Notes: generated from the sequence alone by a model not told the origin. DNA of 64,000 nucleotides from Allodiplogaster sudhausi (GCA_945643635.1 CALZFC010000006.1:4093501-4157500); one strand, 5' to 3'. Counted from the stretch's first letter, positions 12,783 through 24,849 are shown. Made by a program: numbers and translations.

Positions 12783-13349
12783 GAGAGAGAACTAACGGAT
12801 TTGTAGAAAACAACTGCTAGAACACAATGATTCCTATTCGTATTTATCTCTCTATTTATGACAACGAGCGAATATTTGTATATCACAAGGGTTTCGGCTC
12901 CTTACTTGCCGTTGTAGATGATAAAATGGCGCGGCCAACTCAAACACACAAATCAGTACGCATTGCATCAAAAAGTAGCCAATATAAATTTAAATAAACA
13001 AATACATTTTTTGCCTTGTTTTAGGATCAAACTTTTCTCATGAAGACATTTGCATCCTTGTCTCATCTACCCTCTCTCCCTCTCTCTCTCTCTGTCTGTC
13101 TCTCTCTCTCCTACCATCTTTCTCTCTGCCCTGAAATTATGGATATTGAGGAAACTGAGGAAATCGTGCTACTCATCCATTGCCGATAAGATCAGGAACA
13201 ATACATAAAGTAAATGAAAGAAATTTATTTTAAAAAAAAACTTAAGTTTAAAAATACTTGGAAAACATCTTCTAACGAAAGCTTATTTTCCTTCGGTGCT
13301 GCTGACCTGGTTATTATTATACGAGAAAAATGTCGTGGCCAAGGAAAGA

Positions 13350-13388
<39 letters not shown>

Positions 13389-13469
13389 CATATGGAAAGA
13401 AGGAAAAGAAAGAAAAGATAGAGAAAGATAGAGAAAAAATGGATAGAGAGCGAGTGGCAGAGAAAGAGC

Positions 13470-13512
<43 letters not shown>

Positions 13513-14534
13513 ATAGAGCATACATTGGACAGAAATGGGCGAACGTACGGGAACTCCTATTGTACGTTCAGCTAAAATAAATGGCAGCTGTGTCAAGACC
13601 AAAGAATACTGTTGCATATTTTCCGAGATATTCTTCAGTCGAGCACAGGGCTCGTCTCGCGTTCAAATTCCAGCGAGCTTTTTATTATTTGCATTTTCAG
13701 AGAGAAGCATGAAATAAGCGGAAAACTCAACCTTGAATTTGCATCTTTTGTCTGACCAAAGGGCGAGAGAGTATCTAATTTAGAGAGACGTTACAACAAT
13801 AGTCATAAAAATTCAAATAAATTACGGTAGAGTTTCGTGCTCCAATAACAACGTAAGCTTGATTTCGTGTGTAGACTGGTTTTTGTGGACGAAAAAAATT
13901 GAATTTAGATTTTGGACATCTCTTTATCAGTTCCATTCTTCTGTCCAATTTTAGATACTTTTTGTGCCTCATCAAGTTTCATAATATGCATTGAATAACG
14001 CATAGAGAAACCCAGACAGCATCTGCTCACAAAACAAACAAACATAAACCCTCCGAATACGGCCTTCAACATTGTCTATGAGTGCACAGATGGTGCGAGA
14101 GAAGAGAGAGCAAGTTAGAGGAGAAGAAAGTAGAAAGTCCGAGATCCAGCGAGATGTGAATGTCTCGAATGAAAGCAGTACGTGGCATTGAGTGTCGAGA
14201 AACTCACTGTCCCATAATTTGGAAATAAAGAAACGTTGATCAGTTGCAATAAATGTGTCTCTTAAGAGCTTTCAAATTTACCTCGCATTTCTGGCTCGGT
14301 TTGTGCATAATATTTCAAAACTACCGGCTGAGCTCTTGATATATTTGTATTTGTAACTGAATTGGCACAATTTAAATAATAATAATTAAAATTAAAGGAT
14401 CTTTTCATTGCCATGAAAAAAATGAATGTTTAAAGCAATCGAATATGCCTGTTCTTTCAACTTTCCAGTGCATATGTATGTAGCTGAAATATATTTAAAC
14501 TTTACCATTTTATTTATTCGATAAATGATTTACT
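12783..14534. repeat. Gene-free interval with GA array
   Basis: A short CT tract lies near 13078-13112 and a GA array at about 13345-13510. No exon was recognised. The first exon of the downstream dehydrogenase should lie here, but no convincing ATG exon with a matching donor is visible. Confidence 0.65.
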
Positions 14535-16819
14535 AATTAACGGACTTTTCTACACCCCCAACGATTCTTCACCTCGGCACCGGCTCCTTCCACCGAGCGC
14601 ATCAGCCGTGGTACTTGCATCGGGCGAATGAGAAGCTGCCAGAGGAAAAGAGATGGAAGCTCGTCTGCGGCAACATCCGCGACGACATGAACGAGGTGAT
14701 GGAGCTGCTGAAGAAGCAGAACTGCACGTACACTCTCGAGATTGTGGACACGGACGGCGAGAGGGAGTATGAGACCATACGCTACATCAACAATGTTAGC
14801 CTTATTAAGGAATATTGCCATAATTTTATTTTTAAATTACTTCTTCTCAGATTTTTTCTTCTTAAAAAGTTGCGAACTAGTCCCATGCGTGCGAAATTGC
14901 GACCAGCAACAAACATATGTTGCTATGCCCTCATGGTCAGTAATTAGACTGCCTCTGTATTATGTAGAACTCTTTTTACTAATACACAAATCTACATAAT
15001 CGTACAGATTGTTGACTGGTCGCCCGACTTGCGCGATTTGATCTCTGCTGGCGCGGACGCCCACTGCCGCGTCCTCACGTTCACCGTGACCGAGGGTGGC
15101 TACTTCCTGGACGCAGAAGACAAACTTCTTTTCAGCCACCCGGACATTGATGCTGACCTCAAAGGTATTTTTTTTGCTTTCGACTTCTTTTACTAATTCG
15201 TAAGTCAATGGCTACGTCCGTCGTCTTTTACTAATACAGCTGAGAGATGAATGAGATTGCAATCAAGCCATGTATTATCTCGCGTACTCTCTGTTATTCT
15301 CAAATAAATTTCCATTTTCAAACTTCAGGTTGTTAACAGTTTTTTGTGCCATTTTATACAACATTTTTATGTAGGTGGCGTCAGGACAATTTACGGTACA
15401 ATTGCGGCAATTCTGGCTAAGCGAGCACAGCTAGGTAAGCAGCCTTTTTTCTGTATTGCATTGTTCACCTGTTAAATTGTCTATGTTTCTTTTTCACATA
15501 AATAAATTCAAATAAATAAAAACAATCGTCATCGCGAAAACAGCACAAAATTAAAATAGGCAAAGTAAACAAGTTATTTTAGTTTTCCAAAAATAAATAA
15601 AAACAACGTATTAGAAGTAAAAAAAATTAAATAAGACGTGCTGTGTTAATTTCTTTTTGAATAATAAGATAAAAATTTATGCGGCGATCTCACAATCAGC
15701 GCTTTCTTCTCTGCTCTTCATGTTTCATTCTTTTCCTTTTCAGGAGCAGCAGGCGCGATAACACTGATGAGCTGCGACAATCTTCGCCGGAACTCGCAAC
15801 GCTTCCAGACGGGAATGCGCGAGTTTCTGGAGCGGCGAGGCCAGAAGGCGCTGCTCGCGTGGTTCGACCAGCACGCCACTTGTCCCTGTGCGATGGTGAG
15901 TGGCGAACTTTATCCTTGCATGTCTGAATTTGAAAAAAAATATCAGGCTAACAGAACTACTAAAACGCCGATGAGTTGTTAAACAATTATATAGTATGTG
16001 CTCAGAGACATCAGCAATTGATCTTTCTAAATCCAATTATAAGAGATAGTGGGACTTAATAAAAGTGCCTGTTTGCTAGTGACCCTGCATTGAAATCGCA
16101 GAGTTCTGGTAGCTAATAATTGCATACCGTCAGGCGTACCCAAAGCTTTCAAAGCAATTCCTTGCCCTCGAGATAAACATAGAAACGAGGAAAGAATTTC
16201 TGCTACTGTTACTATGGAGAAGGAACAAATAAATAAATGAATAAATAAAATAAATAATAAATAAATAAGCAGGTCGACCGTTTGACACCTCGGCCATCGG
16301 CAGAAGTGGTGAAGAGAGTCAAGGAGGCCACGGGTGTCGATGATCCCTGTTCCGTGATGTGCGAGTCGTTCGCTCTCTGGTACATCGAGGACAACTTCCC
16401 CTCGGGCAGACCGGACTGGGACCTCGTCAGTCTTGTTTCTTCTTACTTATATTTACTATTTACTTTCCTCCTTACATTTTCCACCTCTATCACTTTCATC
16501 CTCTCTCTCTCCGACAATTACTTCTTCTTTCTTAATTATACTTTTTTTTTATCGAAAATTTTTGAAAATATATTTAATAAATTATTAAATTAATTTAAAA
16601 AAATAAATCAATCTTTGAGGGAGGCGCGGTACTCGTATGGGACGCGACCCTGGAGGCGAAAACACGGCGCACACGTGCGCGGCGTGGGCGGGCGCGCTCG
16701 CCGGCTTCTCATTTATCCACGAGGCGCTCCAGGACGACGCCATTCGCCGCATGTGCTATGAGTACATGACGAACGACGCCATCCCATGCATCACGCCGTG
16801 CCCTCTCGATCTCGCGTGG

Positions 16820-16925
16820 TTTGTTAAGGGCCGTAAATTAAGGTAGTTAATTAGAGGCCGTAATAAGGCCGCAAATTAAGGGCCGTCAATTACGAGCCGT
16901 ATATTACAGGCATTACGATTACGAA
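16820..16925. repeat. Short degenerate repeats in an intron
   Basis: Irregular copies of AATTAAGGGCCGT-like units fill the start of intron 6 of the dehydrogenase gene. They are too degenerate to define a unit length with confidence. Confidence 0.5.
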
Positions 16926-17175
16926 TATATCAGTATGGAGTCGTAAGTACGAATAATTCCGTACTTCATATCCGTTACGAGCAACACTTTTATCATCCTC
17001 CAGGTTCCGCGACGCGTTCTTCTCGCGTTTCTCTCACGCGCACATCCCGGATCGACTCGAGCGCGTCACGCTGGATGGATATGAAAAAGTGCAGGGTTGG
17101 CTCTGATGAATCCTCAATTTGATATTCACTTTTTTTAAACTTCCATTTGAGAACAGACGAGTAGGGGATGTCTCT

Positions 17176-17309
17176 TTAAAGGAGCATGAAACTCAACTGT
17201 GACCTAGATACTATTTGAATTTTCCTGACTACTATTGTCGGCGTCTCTCGTCTCCCTTGTCTCAGGGAAAAAGGCGCGAATTCAAATGTGAGTATTTTTG
17301 CTCGTTTAA
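17176..17309 (+). mobile_element. TTAA-flanked MITE supplying a splice acceptor
   Basis: The element runs from TTAAAGGAGCA to TGCTCGTTTAA, a short inverted terminal repeat framed by TTAA, about 134 bp. It contains the dispersed core GGCGCGAATTCAAATG. The right-hand TTAA is followed by G, making TTTAAG, which is used as the acceptor of dehydrogenase exon 8 at 17311. Confidence 0.6.
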
Positions 17310-17611
17310 GGGTTCGTCTCTTCCACGGTGAGCGATTGCATCTCGGCGGGGCGGAAGCCGGCGGCGACGGGCGTCCTGCTCGCGCTCTTCCTCCGGTATC
17401 TCGAGTTGTGGGTAGAAGAGAAGCTGCCGTTCGAGCACCGCGAAGCCGAGAAATGGTCGAGGAGGCCGACCAAGCACGGGCTTTCGCCGGCCAGCAGAAG
17501 ATTTGGGGCGAGGGAGCGGGCCACCCGATGCTGGAAGAGGCCATCCGCGAGGGACTCAAGATGGTCGACGAGTGGCTCGCTTCCAGAATGGGAGCGAATT
17601 CAAATGCATAA

Positions 17612-18255
17612 TAGAAACCGATTTGGTAATTAATCTAAATCTAAGCGAATAAACTGTTGCAATTCAACAAAAAATAAATAAATTCGCAATTTTGTCCACA
17701 CAACATTTAACTCACATTCGCATTGATTAGTCTGAAATGAGGTAAAGCTATTTGAGATAAAAGGATTATAAGAGGTCACGCAGATCTTGAAAACGAGCTC
17801 CTAGGAAACTGAAAATGCTTGCTTTGTTTCCAGTTCTGCTCCTAAATTCGTTGATTGTCTCTGTAAATATGATAGTCAAGGTAGTATCCAAGAGAGCGGA
17901 GTAGTTATCCTAATCGGATACGGAATTTCTTATAGTTAACATAGCCCAAGCGCTTTTAAGACACGCACATCTTGTAAAGGATCCCATGGATGCTGAATTC
18001 TCGCTGCACGGAAGAAAAAAATAATGAAATTCAAAGTATTCGACAATTTTGACAAGGAATATCATGAATTTATAAATTAGTTTACGAAAAAGTCCTTACA
18101 AAGTTTACTCCACCTCCTCCTAATAGTTGACATATTGCAAATAGTCATTTTTTTATGCACCTGTTTCAATCGTCTTTTCCTATATATGCCGTCAAGTACA
18201 TCATGTTAGTCAAGCTTTTAAGCACATTTTTTGTCGCTTTTTCTCCGTATATAGT
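17612..18255. other. Interval without recognisable features
   Basis: AT-rich sequence. I see no exon, repeat array or structured element here. Confidence 0.6.
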
Positions 18256-18257
18256 GA

Positions 18258-18397
18258 CCGGCGTTGAGCGAGTTTCATTGCCAAGTGAAGACTCTCCATC
18301 TGAGAAAGACGGCATTTCAACAAGACGAGCCTAATTCGCAGAGAACGCAATGTTCATTGAGTCGATTACATCCTGTCAAAGGAAGCCTCATTTGTTA
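18258..18397 (-). pseudogene. Duplicate S1-like exon with in-frame stop
   Basis: It closely matches the exon at 19905-20021, including the acceptor and the segment GESSLGNETRSTPVT, but a TAG interrupts the frame after SAN. It is a direct duplicate about 1.65 kb from its partner. Confidence 0.7.
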
Positions 18398-18489
18398 TTT
18401 TATATGACGGAGTGAATAAAAAATCTGTAAGTAACACTCGGCAAATTTAAAAGGTGCGTCATTAGGATTAACAGGATTTCTTGTCAGGA

Positions 18490-18605
18490 AGAATTAGAAG
18501 AAAGAGAGACAGAAAGAGGGAGAGAGAGAGAGGGAGAAAGAGAGAGAGAGAGAAGAGAGAGGGAAAGAAAGAAGAGAGGAGAAGAGAGAGGGAGAGGGAA
18601 ACACT
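18490..18605. repeat. GA microsatellite
   Basis: Imperfect GA/GGA-rich array of about 110 bp between the decayed protease exon and the rest of the protease region. Confidence 0.9.
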
Positions 18606-20978
18606 AGCCTAAAAAGAGGATGAGAGAGAGAAAGAAGTTGAATTAACTTTATTGAAAGTTTATTCTTTCAAATAAAAAAAACCCAATTTTGCCTGCTATC
18701 GCCTCACCTCGAACTGGTGCCACAGTTGTCTCCTTGTCAGGTCCTTCTCATGAAGAAATCCGCCATGTGTAGGTTGCTGAAAGTGATAGGGCCAAAGATA
18801 ACTTTGTTAAATTCGATCAGTGCCTGGAAAAGGGAGACAACACTGTTCCGCAGCTCCTATACAGCTAGATGAAGTGGCCAGGCCGTGTCCGCGGTCGGCT
18901 CCTCACTCTGTGCGTACGCCGGAGGATGCTCACGCAGGGAAACCTCGTGAGTATCGAGGAGGCCGGCCGGGTGGGTCTCCCGGCTCTTTTTGCCACCACC
19001 CAGACACATGCGTTGCAGGGGCTGCAGGAACGAAAAGATTGTTGGATGAAGAGGATCTTCGTTCGTTTCACTCTTTCCATTCACCTTTCTATTGAAATGA
19101 ATACCACTCGTATCATATAATAAATTCGGCTTGCATTTTTATACTGGTTTTCCACCCACCATAAATCGGTGTACTTCCGAGAGCAGCTGTTTTAATCGCC
19201 ATTTGCACGATTAAAAGCAGCGCGTCGGATCTATAGAATAAATGTTGTTTTCCTTTCCAAAATTGACTCAAAGTTTTCGTTTTATGGATTTTATTTAAAT
19301 GTTTTCTTATTTAAAACCCCAGAGTGGCCAGAGATGTTGAAGAAGGAAAAGAAGATTCAGCTGAACCGACATTCGTCGGATCAACGGCCTTCACGAATCA
19401 GAAGGAAGGTTAAAATCTATTTAATCGAAGTATCCGGCGAAAAATAACTTCTTCTTTTATATCCCCATATGACCAAGTTTGACCTACAAGATCGATTAGA
19501 GGTGGTGGGACCACTTTATGAAAATCAGCATTTAGCCAAAAATTTCCTTTTTTTAATACGGTAGAAGACGTCTCTGTCGTTGCGCCCGGTGCAAGCTCAA
19601 ATCTAAGCAAAGACTGCAAAAACTTGGGAAGAAGAGGCAGTCTCTGCCCGTCCTGTCCACTTACAATTAGCATCCCCCCATATTCGAAGGGGATAGGTGC
19701 AAAGCGAGCGCTGCGCATTTGACAAATACGCTTCTACTTGCTGCGCTCTTGGGCGCTGAGCTAGATAGTGAAGGTTGCGAGGGAGTCTTGAAGAGACAAA
19801 GGCGGTGGCATGTATAGACATACTATGTACATATATCTACATAAAATAGTTGTAAGAGCTAAAGTTGTAACAACTAACAGTTTATATTTCTTAATCGGAA
19901 TAGTGACCGGCGTTGAGCGGGTTTCATTGCCAAGTGAAGCCTCTCCATCTGAGAATGACGGCATTTCATCAAGACGAGCCGAATTCGCGGAGAACACAAT
20001 CTTCATTGACTCGTTAACATCCTGCCAAAGGAAGACTTATGTATATACTTATATGGGTTTTTTTTTGTAAAGAAAAAAAAGATATTCATGGAATTCTTGA
20101 CTAGAAGAAGAGAAATGATAAATGAAAATGAGAGAAGTACTGACCCAGAAGCAAGTCGCCGCTGTCAGCACCCAGCGGTCGCCGATCACTGTGCCTCCGC
20201 AATGAAATTGGTCATTGACTGCCATTGTGACCTGGATCCATTTATCGCATTTTAGCTTGCCTCGCAGAGTCAATAAATATAAGCATACTTATACAGATAT
20301 CTAATGTCTGCATAACAAATGAACTGACGGGATAGATGACTGCAATTGCATGATCTCCACCAACAACGGCCAATTCCCAATGTCGTGCACTTCTTGTCCC
20401 TGCGATTGGGAGATCTCTGCTGGCCACATTCGCCTAACGCCACAGACAACATAGAAAGGCGAGTAACTCCAAAAGTCCATTGACTTTTCACTGACTTGCT
20501 CCGTTTGCTCCTCCGGCGCAAGGTGGACGCGACGAGAAGAAGGCAAAGTTGTCCGCGCACACCAAGCATTCTAACTGTGTCAGATGCCAATGCACAAGAT
20601 GAAGCATTCGAATTCTGCTCTCTCTTTTATACCGTTAAAAGCCTTCGCACTCCGAGCTTCGATATTACTTTCCCAGAGTCAAAAGTTTAGCACATCCATT
20701 CTTCATCTATTGTTTCGTTCGAAAGCGTCAAAAATGACGCAAGAAAGAACTTTTGTTATTTCGATTTTAATATGTGTTTGAGGTCCACAGACACATATTA
20801 ATTTCTTATTAACAAATATGCTAAATCGAATGAGATTTCTTCCTACACCTTGGCTTGGTTTATTACAGCGCCATTTTAGCATTGTTCGTAGTTGTCTTTC
20901 GTGCTAGCATTTCGTCATTAATCATGCAAATTTGCATAACTAATTATCTCATAGCAAGATGAAAAGACCCTCCTTATA

Positions 20979-20986
20979 GTTAGGGG
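20979..20986. repeat. hAT target-site duplication, left copy
   Basis: GTTAGGGG directly before the element, identical to the copy at 24045-24052. Confidence 0.93.
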
Positions 20987-23900
20987 CAGAGGTGGGAGTG
21001 GGAATGGGTCCAAAATTTTTGGGCCAGCCCGGCCCATCGGGCCCAAAGTTTCGGCCCGGCCCGGCCGGAAATTTCCGGGCCCTAGAATTTTGGGCCCGGC
21101 CCGGCCCGTGGGCCCGTTTGAGCCCGATTTTCGAAAATTCGGGAAAAAAATTTCCGATGTGCTACTATGTATAGTGCCGTGCAAAATTTTATTCAGTTTA
21201 ATAGTTCTACTTTATTAGTTCAATGATAAAGTCGAATTACAAGACAAATAATCAGAGTGTTGCACGAAGAAACAGAACAAAACTGAGAGTCAATATTGCA
21301 TTCATTAACCAGCATTAAGAGTTTGATCGAACTTTAGCAAAGAACGGATGACAAGCGAGGAGAAAACAGTGTCAGCACCAATAGTCTCTCTTTTCTCTGG
21401 GACAAGATTTCTGAGATCTGAGAATGATCTCTCAGCCGAAGCTGTAGATGCGGGAATGGAGAGCAAGGGGTTGTCATGGCTGTTGCCAGCCTTATCGCGG
21501 AAGCTAAAAGTTGCGCTGAGGTAGGAGTCAACTTCAGACACAACATCTTCCCCAGAGTTTTCAAGATCATCAAAGTCCGTTCTTGGGAGCTTCGGGGGTT
21601 TTGCCTGACTCCCACCAGCATCTCTTCTACCTTCTAGCTCACGAACAAAGTCCTTCAGGGACAAGATAATCTCCCGTCGTTCAGAGTCAGTTGCAAGGTT
21701 GCGCAGCTGCCTTCTCTTGGGATGTAGCAGCGTCGCCATTCGATGGAATTTCGAGATGACTCCGTCGTCCTCCTTCCGCAGCATACACTTGTACGCACTC
21801 CGGGCAAGAGCGCACTGCATCTCCGAGTCGGACGTCGCAGTGATGTTGTTAAAGCACTCCTTCAGTGCATACCACTTCGGCCACACATCGAAGATGGTTG
21901 CAGCATCCTTCTGAAAAGAATATACACTGAAAATATTAATTAGCGCAGGAATGTTTTAAACCTGGAAGAATTGCACAAATTCTTCGAATTGGCTGAGAAT
22001 GTGAAGGACATCATCAAATTCTAAGCGGTTGTCGTAGAGATATCTTAGAGCGCGCTTCACATCCTACAAATCAGCAAATGCTTATGACATGGTCACATAT
22101 AATGAAGCACCAAACCTCCGGCAATTTTCCTCGTTCCTTGTATTTGAAAAGGTCTTCTGCACATTCGTCGAATGCCCTAGCCGACTTCAGTTTTGAAAGC
22201 CAACGTGTTTCGACTTCCAGAGGGAGCTTCTTCCGCAATGAGCGGCCAATTTCCGTTCCAGGGACACCATTAACAACCTAGAAGCAGCCCTCTTTTCCCA
22301 TGCCACAACAAACAATAAAACATACGATTTTCAATTCGATGAGGATCTGTTGACCTCGTTGCACTAATTCCTTATCACGTTCATCGAGATCGTTGATGAA
22401 GAGCAGCCCCTTGCGGTTCTTGTATGGATTGAACGTGCGTTTTAATACGTTGTTGCCAACGTGGCAAATGCAAAACACGTCTGAATGAAGTTATTTCGTC
22501 TAAAAGCCATGGATTCGCACTTTTCCACACAAAAAAAACGCACTTTTCCCGTTGTTCAACCGCAGGGCCTTCTGAATTTTGGATCCTTCGTCAGAGGCAC
22601 AGAAGAGTTCCCTGAGCACCTTGTCGTTTAAGCCGAAAGTTCCCGCTGCTTCAACGATGTCGGACCAGACTTGTGCGTTATCTTTTTTGGCGAACTCACA
22701 TCGTCGCATTGCCGCATGGATACTTTGAAACTGCCTGAGACAATGAAAAATTAAGACTATTCATTTTCATTCTAATATACTGACCAGTTGTAAATGATGT
22801 GTACTACAACTGTAATGTAGTCTTCCTTTCTCTTCCCATAGTCAGCCGAGAAAGAGCCTCCTACTGACTCTAGGTGCTCCGCTCTTGGCCAGCAGCTCTT
22901 CTTGAACACCACGCAAACGCGTGGCCACTGTCTTCCGCGTTGGAATAATGCTGGTGACATCAAAGTTGTCAACGTTTCGTCGCTTGGCGCTCAAAAAATA
23001 AACTAGCAAAACTTCTATACTCAATGAGAGGAAACCCTATTCCTCTAACCCAATTCGTAGTGCTGCTGCAATCACTTCTTGCAGTCCGCTATCCTCTACT
23101 ATGGCAAACGGACGAGAGTTGGAAGCGACCCACTTGGCAACAGCAGTTGTGATCTGCTGCTGTTCTTCAAGAGTTGCCTCGACTGATCTTGCGGCCATGA
23201 AGCCATCGAGACGACATTGACTAGCCTCTACACCAGCAGCTTTATTCTTCTCGTTCGTGCATTTTTCCAAATGTCTACTGAAGAAATTAACGAGCGTGGT
23301 TGAAAAGCATGAACAGTTCACAAAATGATGAAACCTGACATTGCCGCCTGGTGCCATCACCAAGCGGCATCGCATGCAAACGAGCAACTGGGTTGAAACT
23401 GCTGCAAGATCGTCTCCGTAATAGCTGTAGTCGATGTGCTTTACCGGGTCGTTCTCAGCGCCCTTCTTCCTGATCCGGAAGAACAGGAAATCGCGAGAGA
23501 GCAGCTTATCCAGCTGAGCATTTGCAAGGGCTTGAATCTGCTCCTTCGTGTGCGTTGAAGTTCCGTACTGCTTACCTTCAATTAACACAAGAATAAAATT
23601 TGCAATGATCTGATATTATTTTGCAAGATTAATTTAAAGTTGTGAAAACCCTCACCAAAAATTTTCCTAAGAATCTTCCTATCACTTTCTGGAATGTCGT
23701 CGACAGTTAAAGGGTCGTCGGCCATTCCTGAAGAAGATATTTATACGCAACTAATCTAAAATAAGTACCGCAAACATCATATAAAAGAATAAACGGGAAC
23801 CACATCAGAGCATACTTCTTGCCGCGTGTTTTCGAAAGACGGGTTTTGAAAGTTACAGTAGGTTTAATATCAGGTTCAATTCGGACACTTCTAATCAGAC

Positions 23901-24044
23901 GGAGCAAACGTTTGAAAATGTTCGAATTCGCCCGCTTCAAAATTTCCATCATTATTTCTATCGGGCCCAATCGGGCCTACGGGCCGGCCCAACTTTTCTT
24001 GGGCCCGGGCCGGGCCGGGCCGGGCCGGCCCATTCCCACCTCTG
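20987..24044 (-). mobile_element. Full-length hAT-superfamily DNA transposon
   Basis: The element starts CAGAGGTGGGAGTGGGAATG and ends in the inverted CATTCCCACCTCTG. It is bounded by the 8-bp direct duplication GTTAGGGG at 20979-20986 and 24045-24052, which is the hAT target-site length. Subterminal regions are packed with GGCCCG/CGGGCC repeats, presumably transposase-binding sites. It is 3058 bp and carries one spliced transposase gene on the minus strand. The two duplications are identical, so the insertion is probably young. Confidence 0.93.
21305..23725 (-). CDS. hAT transposase, spliced
   Basis: From ATG 23725 (MADDPLTVDDIPESDRKIL) to the stop at 21305, several exons separated by short introns encode the transposase. 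An early exon (23588-23037) holds a zinc-finger-like segment with CMRC and HLEKC, as in BED-type DNA-binding domains, then QCRLDGFM, which is typical of the linker to the RNase H-like core. Middle exons lie near 22980-22810, 22709-22500, 22460-22320, 22275-22120 and 22060-21965. The last exon (about 21905-21305) ends with the hAT dimerisation block IPASTASAERSFSDLRNLV. The enzyme cuts and rejoins the element in the nucleus. I saw no stop inside the larger exons, but not every junction was resolved, so activity is only possible. Confidence 0.88.
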
Positions 24045-24052
24045 GTTAGGGG
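24045..24052. repeat. hAT target-site duplication, right copy
   Basis: GTTAGGGG directly after the element, identical to the copy at 20979-20986. Confidence 0.93.
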
Positions 24053-24200
24053 TCACATTTTAATTTTATTTTCTCCAAAGATAGTTTTTGAAAAAAAACG
24101 GCCAATTAGAGTGATCACTTAAATATCATTTTAGCGGTTAGCAAAACCACATGGCAGAAAAAACTCGTTTGAGTTGAACACTGTTTTACGAAATATACAG

Positions 24201-24637
24201 TTAAAGGAGACCATAAGGGAAAAACTCCTACCACGAAGTCCCTGACAGATTGGTAGAAAGTACGGTGTGAAGAATCCACAGAAATCGTGCTACTGCCCCT
24301 TGCCACTCTCCACCGAAACTAGTGGCTTGAACAACTGGCAGGTGTGCGCACGTGTTAAGCAAAACCCGGCTAATGTTGGTTGCGCGCCCCATATATATAA
24401 ATTTTAAGCGCAGGATTCGAATGGCCCCATCGGCCACAGTGTTGCTCCTCCAAAATTTTTTAGAAATGGCGGGAAAATAAAATATTCCCGAATTCAAAGT
24501 AGAGAATACTGTTAATTTCCTTAGGCCAGAGGGGTTTTTGTGACTTCGGGACTATTGCAATCGAAGTTTCTAGCTTAACCTGACCAAATAATGCGGAAAA
24601 AACAATACACTATTTATTCGCCTTGGACCACCTTTAA
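24201..24637. mobile_element. TTAA-flanked MITE, family 1 copy A
   Basis: Begins TTAAAGGAGACCATAAGGG and ends CCACCTTTAA. An inverted copy of the same family lies at 61801-62224, matching along most of its length. It has no coding capacity. Its right TTAA is also the start of a foldback-element arm, so one insertion probably used the target site of the other. Confidence 0.8.
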
Positions 24638-24849
24638 GAGAGGCTGTCAGTACTGTTCGATCATGGCCTACCCTAGGAATTTTTTTTCGATTTTGTTCAC
24701 CAAAATTGATTACAGTATACAACTTGACGTGTTGAACAAAATAGACTATATTTCAAAGTTGAAAAAAATTTTCCGCGCGAGACCCAGTACAGTAATCTTA
24801 TAAATTTCATTGGTCATAAGTCGCTTGAAACTTATTATTAGACAATCAT
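24634..24849. mobile_element. Solo arm of foldback element
   Basis: Starts TTAAGAGAGGCTGTCAG and matches the first 215 bases or so of the foldback element at 25222. The rest of that element is absent here, so this is a solo or truncated arm. Confidence 0.75.

Larger units (their letters stand above)
14535..17611 (+). pseudogene. Polyol dehydrogenase (D-arabinitol 4-/mannitol-type), broken
   Basis: Exons 14535-14794, 15008-15164, 15375-15434, 15744-15895, 16273-16425, 16620-16818, 17004-17095 and 17311-17611 encode a long-chain NAD-dependent polyol dehydrogenase. Exon 1 has the nucleotide-binding start ILHLGTGSFHRAHQ. Later come FTVTEGGYFLD, SCDNLRRN and MVDRLTPRP, then AWAGALAGFSFIHEA and LDGYEKVQGFV. 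Order and spacing match bacterial DalD-type enzymes, which oxidise D-arabinitol or mannitol in the cytosol. Two frame breaks are visible. In exon 6, EAK and NTAH, the catalytic Lys and Asn-x-x-His segment, are in different frames with about four residues missing between them (net 13-nt loss). In exon 8 the frame shifts by one base at an AAA run near 17450. No ATG exon was found and the exon 1 acceptor lacks AG. Pseudogene is favoured, though local assembly error is possible. Confidence 0.8.
18256..20569 (-). pseudogene. Decayed trypsin-like (S1) serine protease region
   Basis: Reading the minus strand, an ATG at 20569 starts a hydrophobic leader (GQLCLLLVAS). The exon 20145-20231 encodes FHCGGTVIGDRWVLTAATCF, the S1 catalytic-His block, with Thr where the family has His in TAAHC. 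A further exon ends at 20021 with acceptor GGCAG and encodes DVNESMKIVFSANSARLDEM. A stretch near 18870-19045 contains a fragment compatible with the S1 VSGWG region but only across frames. A second copy of the 19905-20021 exon lies at 18258-18397 and carries an in-frame TAG. Active enzymes are secreted endopeptidases; this locus lacks the His and a recognisable GDSGGP Ser block. It is read as an S1 homologue that has lost activity and is partly duplicated. Confidence 0.55.

Noticed and set aside
17176..17559. Minus-strand 127-residue frame
   Set aside because: It is antisense to dehydrogenase exon 8, whose plus-strand translation matches the family.
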